Assembly: GCA_000727475.1 (NCBI GenBank)
Contig: KL647313.1
Coordinates: forward strand, 1,743,088 to 1,807,087
Reading direction: 5' to 3'
Origin: Sarcocystis neurona
Taxonomy: Eukaryota > Apicomplexa > Conoidasida > Eucoccidiorida > Sarcocystidae
DNA length: 64,000 nt
Part shown: positions 51,046 through 63,719 of the stretch, in pieces
Layout of the letters: every line of letters starts with the position of its first letter
How positions within the stretch are numbered: position 1 is the stretch's first letter
Translations under genes and position numbers: made by a program
Notes under the pieces: generated by a model
Seen by the model: the letters and a program-made list of their open reading frames with translations, nothing else
Databases searched by the model: none
Told to the model about the DNA's origin: nothing

Positions 51046-54000
51046 GAGGACAGGATGCGCAGTGCAGCGGTATTGTTCGTAACGGAAACGAATATAGAGA
51101 CACACACGGAGGGCACGTCTCTACATGTGTCAACTAGAAGAAAACACGGTTGCAGGGGGTTCTGCACGGGTGACACGCGGTTAAACCTGGAAGGAAGATT
51201 CAGTGTGGATGTAGGGGACACCGCTACAGACCGTGTGTGACCGCGGTAGAGCCTTAAACTACCTTGGTTTCCTTCGGCACTCACCGCAAGACATAACACA
51301 TTACGATGTGTGTTATTAAAGTGAGCCTTCACTTCTCCACGGAAAAAACCATTCTTCCCAGCAGCGCAGAGCGCCAGCCCAAAAGTCGTCCGCCGCTTCC
51401 GTAGTATGTTGCGTCAGCAGCAGTTACATAAGCTGAGATGTGATGGTATGTGTGGATGCTTCAGATGCATTTGCTGCTGTGCTGTCGCCCGCGAGATTAT
51501 TGTATGTTTACAAAAACTGTGGTCGAGACCTCTGGTGTACTCCAGCACGGGACGATGGTACACTGTGTCCTGTTCAGTGTCTTCCTGCGGTTTTTCTCCT
51601 GTCCCTGCAATGTCGAAACAAACGCAGTTGCACGCAGTAAGATGCGGAACAACTTTGTGTCTCTCTTGGCTACATATTTGTGTCCACTGTAGATCCCCAG
51701 CTACCTGTCTCCGTGTACATTTGTATACGTGAGCGGTTATAAACACACATGTACGATTCAAATACCGACTTCTTTTGTATGTATTTAAGGCGGTATCCGC
51801 CTGCAAGGTGAGTCAGTGCACTCGGCATGGACGCGTGTGAGTGACGGCGAAGAAGGGTTTCACTGTACTTTCTTTGCTGAAAAGACATGGAAAAACCCGG
51901 AACTTTTTTTACATCAAAGAAAAGCTGTACCACTTTCTCTCCCACGCCATACACCTTCATGGCATACCATGCGTAGTGCGTATAATCTTTAGCAGCTAGT
52001 TAGCTACTGGAACTTCGGTACGCCGTATTACGCGTGCACATGTGTGTGTGCGTGTATATATATATATATGTATTAGACACTTCGCACTTGCCGGCACTAC
52101 TGGGAGAAACAATCGCCATGCTTTCGTGCACGGTAAAACGTTGTTGTCCACAACTCTTACAAATGTGCGCGTCTGTCCCCAAGAATAGCGTCTACCGCGT
52201 ATCATGAGCAGGTGTACAGAAGCTGGGTGTGAACACGCCATAGGAGAAGACGCTACATCAAAGTTTTCTAGCGGACGTCTCAAGTGTACAGTCACAGATC
52301 GATACGAACAAAGTAGACACGCGTGCGCAGACATCCGTTAGCTCGTAAGTGTACGTGCCACTTCCTTTTCGTAAAGAAAGAGGTCGGTAAAGTTGACGCT
52401 GCTCGAGGTTTTGCCCGTGTACAAAAAAGACCTGATGATTTCATGTAGAAGTGGGGACGGTAAGGCAGCTGTGCTTGTGCTGTTCGAAGTAGAATCCGGA
52501 TGTGTTATAAACAACGATTAGTGGTTCGCGTGCATGAGCATGTGAAGACGCGCTTGATTGTTGAATGCGTATACATGCAGTGCGCCTCTCCCTAGGTGCT
52601 TGTAGACGCGACGCCATCACTAGAAGTACGCACATGCCCCTAATACCTAGACGCGTGACAAGCTCGGCGGTCTGCTCTGTATTTGCGTGCACCTTTTTGA
52701 AATAACGTAAGGCTGATCCATTTACGCTAAGCTAGGTAAGTTCTTTTTAGCAATACCTTCACCGTTGCGCACGTTCACATTGGAGCCTGACAGGAAGCAG
52801 TAACAAGAGGCTACGGATATATGTGTATTATGATGTGTTTCTGTGTGCACAAGCGTCGTCAAGGGGACTTGTCCACACATAGTGCCTCACACAGGTAAAT
52901 GTATGTTGCTTAAGAACATGCGTCCGAACAAAGAGATTTTGGGGGGGTCAACCTACTGTTCATCTCCACTGTTACATGACAATTAAGTGGCACGTTGACT
53001 GCGTGTCAAGTGAAGGAATCCTGGAACAAAATTTACTACATCTGTATCTCAGCTTCTCTTTGAATCGCTTTGCCTGCATGTTGAAAATACGGATGTATAG
53101 TTAATGCCCGTACGGTACGTCCGTACGTGCATCATCACATACAGCGTCGGAATAACCATAAATACATAAATATGTATGTCAGTGAATGCTTTTACTATAT
53201 ACAAATTTACATGTGTATGTGGAGGTGTGCAGTTCTGTTACGTGAATGAGTGGAAGGCGGTGTTTTTGTTGCCACGAAGTGTGAGAAGTCGCTGAAGCCC
53301 TGTACGGAAGCATTTTAGGGGACCTCTTTAGTCCGGCATCTACGACAGGTGTAGACACACGTGAACAAATCGTACAATTACATACATACATACATGCATA
53401 CATACAAACGTCCAGATACGCGTATCACAAACGTTTCACTGACACTGCCGTACATATGCGTACGTATTTGTACGTATACATGTCCGCGCGTCGACATCGT
53501 CACACTCTGAATTTCGTACTGGAAGCGTAGAGCACCGTTGAGTCAACGCAGCAAAGAAGCATCATGAAGGCGACAGCATCCGCTTGCATCCTGCATGACT
53601 TTCTCGGATCTGTTCGCTTGAATGTGTAGTTGTATGTTCGTGTGGTGTCTCTATTCCAAATGGACTCACTTGCTTGTGTGTCGCTTAACGCAGACAGGCG
53701 TTTGCATGGACGGCACATGTGAATCTACTTACGCAAAGATGTACACACATATATCCTGTAGTTCATTCATACGCATTTATCTACTATTATATGTACACGT
53801 GCGCACGTACGAAGTTCAAGTACATCGATATACATCCGCCAAGCGAGTACATACTCTACGTTTTCATTTCATGCAAACCGGTGCGAATCCAAACGTACAT
53901 ACACACAGGCATAGGCATCTTTACAAATGAGCAAGTGCAGTACTCTCTCTACATGTCGGTGTCATGCGTGGACATACACATAGGGGAATAGCCATTTCAC

Positions 54001-54636
54001 AGGTATATACACTTTGAAGAGTACGCCTATCTCGGTGTGTTCCACAGCGATATTTGTGAATGGTCTAGCTTAATGAGTTGACGCCTTTGTTACCGTGTAG
54101 ACGTTGATATGGATGCACGTCTCCTTGACGGCTTTTACATTTATACGTTCACTAGTAAACAAGACAGATGTATACGCACTTGAGGTGCCCACGCACGCGT
54201 TCTCACCCACCGTCGCCAGGCGACGGAGGAGCACCCGCTAGCTGCGCGGTCGCAGAGGCGGTGCAAGGTGGTTTGCAGCTGCTCGACGGAAGTTAATGTC
54301 TGCCTCTCTCAACTGCTAGAGACTACTCCTTTCCGATCCCGTTACGTTTTTCTTTCTTGCGGTACGGCTTCCGTGTGCTGCTTGCCGTTTTCGTTTGTCT
54401 TGCGTCCGTTTGCAGCGGTGGCGTGTGTGGTATTGGTTCTTCTCTCTCTCTACGTTAAATCCTTCGAAAGTTCATGTCATATAAAAGTAAAACTCGGTAA
54501 ATCAACAGCTATGTGTGTTAGGTGTTGTCCTCCGATGTTTCCCCTTGCCTGTTTCTGCTGCTGCTGCCAAAGGACTGGTGCGCGTTGCTGTCCAGTACAA
54601 GAGGAGGGAACACAAGTTATTCCGCACTTCAGTTGA
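51046..54636. other. Unique sequence without recognisable gene
   Basis: Short frames only. A frame at 54,268-54,636 includes a hydrophobic stretch (FAAVACVVLVLLSLYV) and another at 54,560-54,817 reads KRREHKLFRTSVERTAAVSN. Either could be an upstream exon of the next gene, but no splice pair was convincing. TA tracts are rare here. Confidence 0.4.
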
Positions 54637-54795
54637 ACGCACCGCTGCAGTGTCAAATCACATCGAAGGACAATTAGAGCGATTCGCGTTTGTTGTGAAG
54701 CTGCTGGTGCCGTTCCAACAGCGGATGCTGCTAGCGCAAACTCGGGTAGAAGAGCCAGTTACCTGTGCGCATCCTCTAGCGTGGACAGTGCCAAT

Positions 54796-57153
54796 ATGTT
54801 CATTGCGCATGGAGTAGCTCTTTGTGGTTCCCTTGTAGAGTCACGCAACACCTGCCAGGGGCAAACAGGAGGGGAAGCTGCTTTGTCTGCTGCTCGTGCT
54901 CCTGCTACGATGAGAGGGTCGCAGTGTACCACGGGCTGCCGACTCGCCATTTCGGCAACGGCGATGCTGCTGGTGGTTGTGGGAAGTGTTCTCATTTTGC
55001 TGCCGCTATATGAAGAAAACAGGCCCAACCGTGTATTCTACGCGCTGCGACTCCTGCAATCAAAGCAGCACGGGCTGTACCAGGCGCAGCTGCAGCAGCA
55101 CCAGCCCCGCGAGCTCCGACAGCACCAGCAGCAGCAGAAAGATACGTCACACTCGCGTCATGATCGCCTACCGTTACCACAGGGTATCCTGAACAGGGCG
55201 AAAAGACCGTCTGCCGGTCCTCAGACTGGTGTTGATGCTGCTGGTGTTAGAGAGGCTGCAGTTGCTAGTACCGAGGCGACTGAGAGCAGTCGCAGTAGCA
55301 CAGTGTACTCGCTTCCTGCGTTGAAGAAGAAACGATTTGCCGTCGCGGCTGCTCCCAGTGCTATATCTCTGTACCCTATTAGATACAGAAGGCACAGGTC
55401 TGGTAGAAGCCATGTAGGGTCATCACTCCTCATTGAGGCATTGTCTTCAAGCGTAATTACTGCTAAACCTCTGCGCCTGCTGCCATGGAATCTGTGTGGC
55501 CCCCCTCTCTCTCGTGCTCCTGCCCTCCCTAATGTCATTTCCTCCTCTCGGCCTGCTTCTCCTTCTCTTACTCTATCCAATCTGTCCTCTTCTGCCTTCA
55601 TTCCTCCTTTGTTTTCCTTCACTACTACCGAGTTCGGCGCAAAAGGATCAGCTGCGTCCTCCGTTTCCGCTGCCGCTGGCAGTGGCAAGCCTTCGTCTTC
55701 ACCTCCGCTGCCGCTTCACAATCCAAGCCCAGGGCCAGCAGCAACAGTAGCAACAACCCCTTCTAGACTGCCCCTCCCTCCACCAGCAGCTCCATGTCCC
55801 TCCGCAGCATTCGCAGGTTCTTCTGTTCCAGCCGCAAACGCAGGCCACCCAAAACTGTCATCTGCTACCTTTCTAGGTGGACGACGCCGTCCCAAAACGC
55901 TCGACTCGCGGCACAGAGACAGCACCACACAACAGCAGCGGCAGCACCACTGCCAGGACCAGCAGCGCGAGGAACAGCAGAAGGAAGAGCCGCAAGAAGG
56001 GAGGGGGTACTCCTCCTTATCTGGTCACGAAGAGCCTGTATCTTTACTCCCTGTCGCCTCGTCATCATCCTTCTCCTCTTCTCCTTCCTCTTCACATTCC
56101 CCATCTGGCGCTTTGTCTCGTCGTTTGACGGTGGCTGACACTCTGATTCATATGGGGTCACAGTTTATTATGTATCCGGAGATGGGGAAGATGCTGGAGG
56201 AACAACTAGGTGCTCTAAAGCGCGCTTTCCGCGGCGAGTCGACTGCAGATTTGAAAATTCCCGTGTATATTAGTACGGAGAATGATTGTCTTGTCGTCTT
56301 TGACTTCGTACCAGATCAGGAAAACGGTGATAATTACAATTTAGGACGTGTCTCACCAGGCGAAATAGAAATTTCTGTCAGTTTTGCCGAGCACCAGGGG
56401 CTGTTGAAATACAAAGAACGCAGACAGGAGAGCATGCAAGTCGCAAAGTTACCAGTTGTTCACTTGCAGCGATTCGAACTGCCCAAAAATTGCCTCAGCA
56501 CAGCCAATGCCGCCTGGACTGCCTACTGCACTGCACCTGCGCATAAAGAATGTTACGTGGGCCGCGTAGATTTGCATTTGTCTTCTTTGGGAGACGAAGA
56601 CGCACTCACCTTTGTTGCTCCTATCCCGTTCAACGCCTACGTAGAGTCCCAGATGGAGGATGGTGTCACCTACTCAGAAATACTTGATCGTGTAGAGGCA
56701 CCTACACCGCTGCTACGCATGCTGTTTGATAATTTCAGGTGTCTGCTCCACTACCGCTTCCAGACAGTCGAGCCAAGCAGCACACACTTTTTCTGGCTGA
56801 AGAATAGACAGGGTATTCGCATCGACGTTAAAGATGCTACCACAAATACGATGACTGCAAAGAAAACCAGCATTCCACCTCTGTGTGGCGCCGAGCGGCC
56901 CGAAGATATACAGGCCACATGGACAGAGTTGCCTGATGGAAGCTACAAAGCTCTAGTGAAGTTCAAAAGATACTTCGAATATGAAAAAGTCTACAGTGGA
57001 TTTGTGAAGATTGAACGGAAAGAGCCAGACAGGCGGCCAAAAGCGGAGTTTGACTACTATAATGAGGAGCAGCTTGAGTTCGATAAGTTCTTTCCTGAAC
57101 GATACAAGGTCGTACCACTTGTTGAGCTCCCGAGAGTCATAGAGAAACAATAA
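54796..57153 (+). CDS. Single-exon type II membrane protein, unknown family
   Basis: The frame is open from 54637, with the first ATG at 54796 (785 residues) and a second at 54910. One membrane helix (LAISATAMLLVVVGSVLILL, about residues 50-69) is followed by RPNR. A Gln-rich and then Ser/Pro/Ala-rich linker of about 370 residues leads to a non-repetitive domain of about 340 residues (from LTVADTLIHMGSQF near 444 to the TAA at 57151). That domain has balanced composition and mixed alpha/beta character (VYISTENDCLVVFDFVPDQE, GYVYSGFVKIE-like strands near the end). The region after the helix has no retention signal I recognise. It ends FFPERYKVVPLVELPRVIEK. No catalytic motif or known domain is visible; it may be a coccidian surface or secretory-pathway protein. 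Codon use is unlike the CAG-rich genes. Confidence 0.75.
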   Translation: MFIAHGVALCGSLVESRNTCQGQTGGEAALSAARAPATMRGSQCTTGCRLAISATAMLLVVVGSVLILLPLYEENRPNRVFYALRLLQSKQHGLYQAQLQQHQPRELRQHQQQQKDTSHSRHDRLPLPQGILNRAKRPSAGPQTGVDAAGVREAAVASTEATESSRSSTVYSLPALKKKRFAVAAAPSAISLYPIRYRRHRSGRSHVGSSLLIEALSSSVITAKPLRLLPWNLCGPPLSRAPALPNVISSSRPASPSLTLSNLSSSAFIPPLFSFTTTEFGAKGSAASSVSAAAGSGKPSSSPPLPLHNPSPGPAATVATTPSRLPLPPPAAPCPSAAFAGSSVPAANAGHPKLSSATFLGGRRRPKTLDSRHRDSTTQQQRQHHCQDQQREEQQKEEPQEGRGYSSLSGHEEPVSLLPVASSSSFSSSPSSSHSPSGALSRRLTVADTLIHMGSQFIMYPEMGKMLEEQLGALKRAFRGESTADLKIPVYISTENDCLVVFDFVPDQENGDNYNLGRVSPGEIEISVSFAEHQGLLKYKERRQESMQVAKLPVVHLQRFELPKNCLSTANAAWTAYCTAPAHKECYVGRVDLHLSSLGDEDALTFVAPIPFNAYVESQMEDGVTYSEILDRVEAPTPLLRMLFDNFRCLLHYRFQTVEPSSTHFFWLKNRQGIRIDVKDATTNTMTAKKTSIPPLCGAERPEDIQATWTELPDGSYKALVKFKRYFEYEKVYSGFVKIERKEPDRRPKAEFDYYNEEQLEFDKFFPERYKVVPLVELPRVIEKQ

Positions 57154-60100
57154 AGACGCACTTACGCTTCAGCGTGACAGGCGACGGGCGAGGTGCGACA
57201 CGAAACTGGAAGAGCAAGGCCATGCGATGGAGGATGAGGAAGAAGCTTGCTGGTGGTCGGGGGGCACACGAGAGGAGGGAGGAGAGGCATCACTGGAGCA
57301 CGGCAAAACGCGGGCTGTCGTTATACAAGCAGTCCATCGCTGCCTCTGTTCAGGTAGTTGGGGGATTAGAACCAGCGAGAGGATGGTAGTATAAATACTA
57401 GCCAGCAGCACCCGTGAGAGACTGCGGTGGGAGATGGTGGTGGTGGACTCCTCAGTGTAGGAACAGGGCTGCGGCGAGGCAGAAGCGGCTCCAGGCAGTT
57501 CTTTTCCTGGAGGGGCAGTCTTACTACTAAAGGTACGACGGCGAGGACAATGGATTCAGTCGTAGTAAAGGTAGCAGTGGATCTGAGGGACGTCCAGCTG
57601 TTCAGCGGGAACACACGGAGTGGTAGAAAGGGGAGCCAATGGTGCGGTAGAGGGGGTAGCAGGGCCAAACCAGGCTCGCGAGACAGCACTAGCGGTAGTA
57701 ATAGCACTGCTGAAATCTACGAGCAGAGGTAGGCAGCCATAGAAGTTGTTACAGCTGTTGAACGGGCAGCAGCAGTTCTGGCAGCAGAAGCAGAAGCGGT
57801 GGGCTGGTGAGTAGCGTGACCTGTGCAAGGAACAAACATACAGACAAAACTGAACTGTGGGGGCAGCAACACGAAGAATAATGCACCACGCTTTAAAGAG
57901 GAGGACAGATGGCATCGGCATCGCGCGAACGCCGCAGCACGTGCTGGCGTGAAAAATGCTATCAGAGAAGTGCACCTTCGGCAGGAGGAGGTCGGCCACA
58001 AGCTGCAGCAGTGCAAAAGAAAGATAAATTGGGGGGCAACGACGGCAGCGGCGATATGGCCGGCTGCAAGGAGCACAATAAAAGTTGAAACAGAAGCAGC
58101 TGCTGCCACAGCTCAAACGAATAGGAAGCTCAAACGAACAGGAAGCTCTCGATCCGCACCAGGAGCATAACAAAGCCGGCAGCCCCAAACAAGAAATCAG
58201 TGACACGGGGTCCAGGCAGAGGACGAGCCAAAAGCAATCAGCACCCACCACAAAAAACCTGAGTAGCAATACGAAGGAAGCAGCACTAGAGGGAAGCGAG
58301 CGGTGACGCGCAGGAGCAGGGAGACAGCAGAGGCAGAAGAATGGCTTCGTAGCTGCAAAGTAAAGAACCAGTACAGCCACGGTGCGGATATTTGCGACGA
58401 TACGTACGAAAGAGCGGGACTGGGCCACAGCCGCAGGCGGAGCAGCAAGTGATTTTTCAAGGGAAGCCGACTGCGTAGGAGTTGATGGGCAGCAGATGGG
58501 TCAGAACATCTCGCGACACAGTGGAAGGATACACATGATAAAACGTGAATACGTGAAATACATCCGCAGTAATAACGCAACTAGGCCCGTTCCTGTGCAA
58601 AAAAACCGGTCTCTTTTTACCCTTCGAATTCTCCAGCTTCACGCCTGTTCCATTCCCTGTACGCGTGTGATATCCACGTGGCAGGTGGCAGGCTGCAGGC
58701 TCGGCCACCGTGTATTCACCTCGTTTGCGAAGTGTCCGTTTTACCCACTTCAAATCGCAACAACACGACACAAAGCACTGGGCAGCCGAACACATATACA
58801 TATATACTCAACATTGTAATGTACACACAGTTGTGAACCGTAATGGAGAGGGTGCAAACGTATGAGGAACACGTACATCTGCTGGTCTCTGGATCTATGT
58901 ATGTGTGTAAACGCGAGTGAGTGAAGCGTCTACTTGTATGTGTACGTATGTATGTACCGACTTGCAAGGTGGGGGTACGTGGTGCGGTTGCTCATGTACT
59001 CCATCCGTATGACAGAGTGTATCTCTTAGGTATGTACTATACGTGAACACCCATAAAAGACGAGTCCCTGTACAATGCAGGCAGCTGTCATACATTTGGT
59101 ACGTAAAGGCGCATGAGGAGCGTAAACGGACGTGGATATTTTAACGCACTTGCATGTCCCACGGATAAAAGCGCTGCACAGGCTGACGGGGCTTCACTCA
59201 CTGAAACTCTTGTTCCGCGGAGCAATGCTTCAAAAAGAACCTGAAACATGAACATTCCCGAGCATGCATTCATAGTTCTAATTTCCAAAAGAGACTGACA
59301 GCATACCAAAGTATGGTACATCCTGTAGACATGCAAGTCATTTGCGTGGAACAGCCTGGCAGAAGTGTTTACCATGTCTGGGCCTGCGCAATAGGCGCGT
59401 TCTGCTGTACATAAAGAAAGTCAAAGGCCTCTCATAAAAGGCCATCTTAAGAGTGCAGACACTATAGTAGCAGTGAAAATCTGTGTCTATCTCTCTCTGT
59501 ACACATCTACCGATATATGTGTAGGTGTCTGCACCTGTAAATTGGTACACACACGCACGCGTGAGTCTGTGTCTATTTGGTCACTTAACAGGTGGTGAGG
59601 CGGCTGTGAGAAACCTTTCCTGTAGCTGCGCGCTGTCGTTTCTGTGTCTCGTCAAAAACGATACCAAACGCACCGGGACTAACTGCTTCGGCGTAGAAAT
59701 ACCACAAGTGCATACTAGCTGTGGACACCTACATAATCTGCAGACTCTCGTAATTCGATAGCGGCTAGCTGAATACGCTGCAAACATCCTACGAGCCTGG
59801 GTATGCAGGAACGGTCTTTCAAATCATACGCCCCTCCAGATCCTGGTTGCAATCGAGGCTTGCTAGCCAAGGAGGCCTGCTAGGAGGAGAGAGATGTCGG
59901 TACAGGACTGTGAACATAGTGTTTCGAGGTGATCTTGAAGTTGTAGACGGCGGTCCATTTACGAATATGTATCATATATGTATGTATACGTATGTATATA
60001 TAATTCCGTACGGGGCCGCAATCATGAATGCACATTTATATCTACAAATCAAACCAGTGTCATCACACGTCTACACATACATATATATATATACACATAT

Positions 60101-60848
60101 TCACGTGAACAAGGAGATAGTTCTGCACAGAGGCTTACGTTACCAAAATACGTTGAAGAACTGCAGGCTCCGTGAAGGAGAGTAAAACGCTTAGCTAGCT
60201 ATCCACACGACGCTGCTAAGTGCCTTGCACAGGTAGGGACGGCACCTCCAAGGTCACAAGGAGGGCTACCTTAAACTCGAGACGCCGATGAGGTGATTAC
60301 CCAGCACGACACTCTCAACTTGGCTGCGTGTCTCCGGATCATAATAATTAAGGCAGCCTCACGAGCACACAGGACTTTCAGTGGCTCCTCTCGCGCATCC
60401 GGCTGACGCACAGCTGGTATAAGTTATCGGTGCTTCGTCGTTATTACGGCTGGCAGGCTCCAAGCTGGCGGTTTGCGACACCTGCCTACCTCCAGCAGAA
60501 GCAGGAGGGGCTAAGAGAACGGACAGCTTCGGGTGCTCGACCGCGTAGCCAGACAGAGCTCGCTAGCTAGACGTGCAGCTGATGGTAGCAGGCGAATGGG
60601 ATGAAGCGTGAAAAGGCCATGCATTCGCGCTTTATTTCGTAACATGCTTTCTCTGCTGAACACTGACAGAGACAGGACGCACCGGGCAGCAAGAAGTACG
60701 CTCAACAGCTCCCTTGTTCGAGCAGCTCCTCAGGGGCATAAAGGAGAACAAGGCAGACGCAGATATCGGCAGTTACCGTAGATGGCAACTGAATTCCCCC
60801 AACTGTCGCGTATTGCTGGAAGCAATATGACAGAATACACAACTGTTT
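57154..60848. other. Repeat-poor spacer, no confident gene
   Basis: A 290-codon frame on the minus strand (58428-57556) is Cys/Leu/Ser-rich and opens with GTG. Shorter frames oppose it. From 58,800 to 60,480 the DNA is unique with short TA tracts (58,790-58,810; 59,960-60,100). I see no domain, RNA gene or repeat array. Confidence 0.4.
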
Positions 60849-61999
60849 GTGCTACTCTTGTGTGTACGTGACGCGGCTGCAGGAGGGGCGTTTATGCTCG
60901 CGGTGAAGAAATATAGAGAACAAGCATGTAGCACACACAGCAGGCGTCTACCAGGTGTCGCGAGGGACCCATGCCGCAAGCTGTACGAAAACGTGCGTGA
61001 ATCACTTTCAATGAGAAAGTCTCGCTGCGACGAAACGCGCTTGAAGCAACGCCTGCTTGGAGTGCATGCACCTGCAAATGCACAGCAGCCGCAGAAAGCA
61101 GCTACGAGGAAGAAAGGCAGTGCAGGAGACTCAGTAAGCACTGTATGCCGCAGCAACTGCATCCACAGAAATTCACGCCGCACATGCCACGCAAGCTTTG
61201 CTGACGTCATGTGGAGTGGAAGTCTCTGCCGGAACACGAGAAACGGAAGGGAGCGCCGCATGCTTTTTATAAGCACTTCCTCTACCTGCGCCTTCAACGA
61301 CGGCTGCATGACGCGGCTTCCCCGGCTGCGCCTACCACAGGTTTCGCGTTGGCAGCTGCTGCGCAGATTTGCGGGGCTACTGCGGCATGCCGTTCGCACG
61401 CTGCCAGCGCTGCACACGCTGGCAGCGTTCTGCCAGTTGCATGCGCACCTTCTCTGGAACATCTGATTCACGCAGTTGGGTGGCCACCACGAGGTGTAAT
61501 GCTGTATTATGTGCTGTATGTCTGCGTGTTCTTAGATCCTTCATTTTGACGGGCGCTCAAGCTTGCACGCTTTGCGGCTGCTGCCTTGACTGCAAGCAAG
61601 GGCCTGGGAAGTGCGACGCGTGCGACGTCGTCATCAGTGCTGCACGTGTTTGCGGTGGCAGATGCCGAGGGTGTCCCGGACAGCGATGGGCCTACCGCAG
61701 CACTGCAAGAGAGACAAGAAGAACTGCAGCTGCTGCCGACGCGCTCTCTGCTTCTAAGTGGCTGCAGGGAGGCCGACGCAGTTGCTGCGCAGCAGGCGTT
61801 TAAAGAGTTGACAAGAATCTTGCCTTATCTTCGGTGTCCATTCGCGCCCGGGCACCGGCGTATCTCTCTCGCGCTTCCGCAGACACGTGATTCACGTTCT
61901 CAAACTAATTTACGTTTCGTCCTCGAATCCCTTGCAGTGTTTGTATCCAGGTGCAAAGGCAATACACGTGTTTCTCTCTCTCTGTGTCTCTCTGTCTAG
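60849..61999 (+). other. Possibly coding region, frames unresolved
   Basis: Several plus-strand frames look protein-like in turn: SRWQLLRRFAGLLRHAVRTL near 61,350; EWKSLPEHEKRKGAPHAFYK near 61,211-61,330; and LHVFAVADAEGVPDSDGPTA with LLLSGCREADAVAAQQAFKE at about 61,640-61,810. They lie in different frames and I could not join them with convincing introns. A minus-strand frame (61471-60773) is also open. A real gene with short introns is likely but not resolved. EWKSLPEHEKR resembles the last helix of an HMG box only superficially. Confidence 0.3.
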
Positions 62000-63700
62000 A
62001 TATATGTAAACACACGTGCGCGCATATGAAATATACATTCGCTGGACTGCAGGAGGTGAACGTTCCCGACGCGGTAAAACCTTCCTATGCTGATGCCCGC
62101 GCATGTGTGTTTTAATCGAACAAGACAATAGTACACGTAGCTCTCTACGTGTGTATATACATGCACACGTCGGAAGCGTCGCTCCACACACACGCCTGCG
62201 CTTAAATACTTATACACATCGATGTGTATATATATATATATCTGTGCTCTAATACACATGTTGTATTTGCCGTGTGCAGCGAACGTGTCTGTTCTTCACC
62301 GCCCACGTCTCTTGTTTCTCGTGCACTGTCTTCGATATAGAGGCAAATACATGCATGCTCAGAAGGAAAGAACAGCACACATCTATGTGTCGCGGTGAAC
62401 TTTTTTCCGTTTCTTCTCACCGGTACGTCAGCATGCGTGCTGCCGTGCATATGTCTCTGTTCATACGCACACGTGTATAAACAGATGACGTGGAAGACGC
62501 AGGCGTGCTATGTTTTCTTCACTCTGAATGTATACACACAACTGTCAACTTCTATCGCTCTCTCTCTTCATTCACATATATATACATACATATCAATACA
62601 CACACATATATTTATATTTATATGCACGTGCATGCGTCTATTTCTACACATGTAAAGGTATGTGCGTATATGCACGTATGTGCGTTTCTTCACAAGCAGG
62701 CGTTTACGTACAGGTGGTATAGACACGGTGAACTTCTAGACACGTGTGTACATGTGTAGAAGCACGCGTTTTCCATATATACGGATTACGGAAAGTGCCA
62801 CACAGATCCAGGAACACACGTACCATTTTTCTTCGATGCGTTGCCACAGATGTCTCGTCCCTCCAAGTTCTCTTCACGTTTCTTCCGTCCACCCTCACGC
62901 AGATACTCAACTGTCTCTCCGTACGTATACGTATATGTACGTAACACCTCCCCATAACTTCACCAACATATGCATACATGTATACATGTGGCATATGCAT
63001 GACACTTCACCGATATATATGTATATATACACATATACAGAGGGAGATCGAAGCAACGTTTTTCCCCATACACAGGTATATATACATGTATATACGTATG
63101 TGCGCAAAACAACCCCAGTATGTACATACATATGTATATATAGGGGGAGAGCGAAAGAGAGATGAAGAGAGACAGAAACATGCACGACGCGTTCCCAATA
63201 TACACGTACATCTACATACATGTGCGCATAACACATCGCCAACATACATATATATATATATATTTACCACCTCACCAATATATGTATATAACATATACCT
63301 GTCTCTGTCCCTAGTTTTGAAGGAAGGCAAGACAGAGGCGGCTCTACAAACACACACACCCCACTTCAACAGTGCCAACGAGCCTGTCTGCTGCGCATGA
63401 GCCTGTGCAAGCTTCCTCCTATCTACAAATTCACATACAAACGCGTCTCTCAAAGACACGTCTCTTTACATATATGTATATATATATGTATATGTGTATG
63501 TATTAATGTATACTTGCACGTGTGTACGAATGGCGGGGTGGGTCACCTTCTCGTATTCTCCGTACCCCTTCTCAATACTTATGTACACATAGGTACACAC
63601 CTGCGTCTATACGTATACGTAGATGTATATATATATATGCATATACATACACATATATATAGATGTATGTACGTATGCGTGGATGAATGTATGCTCCGGG
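62000..63700. other. TA/TG-rich low-complexity DNA
   Basis: Return of repeat-rich sequence: TATATA/ACGTATG tracts with GAGAGA patches (63,050-63,180). Frames on both strands are I/Y/H/V-rich repeat translations. No gene is supported. Confidence 0.6.
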
Positions 63701-63719
63701 CTCGTTCGTCGCCTTCTTT

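Noticed and set aside
57556..58428. 290-codon Cys/Leu-rich minus-strand frame
   Set aside because: GTG start, no domain, and competing frames on the other strand; kept only as a remark.
61211..61330. HMG-box-like EWKSLPEHEKR
   Set aside because: Only the last helix resembles HMG; the upstream frame is closed by TGA and no matching first helices could be spliced on.
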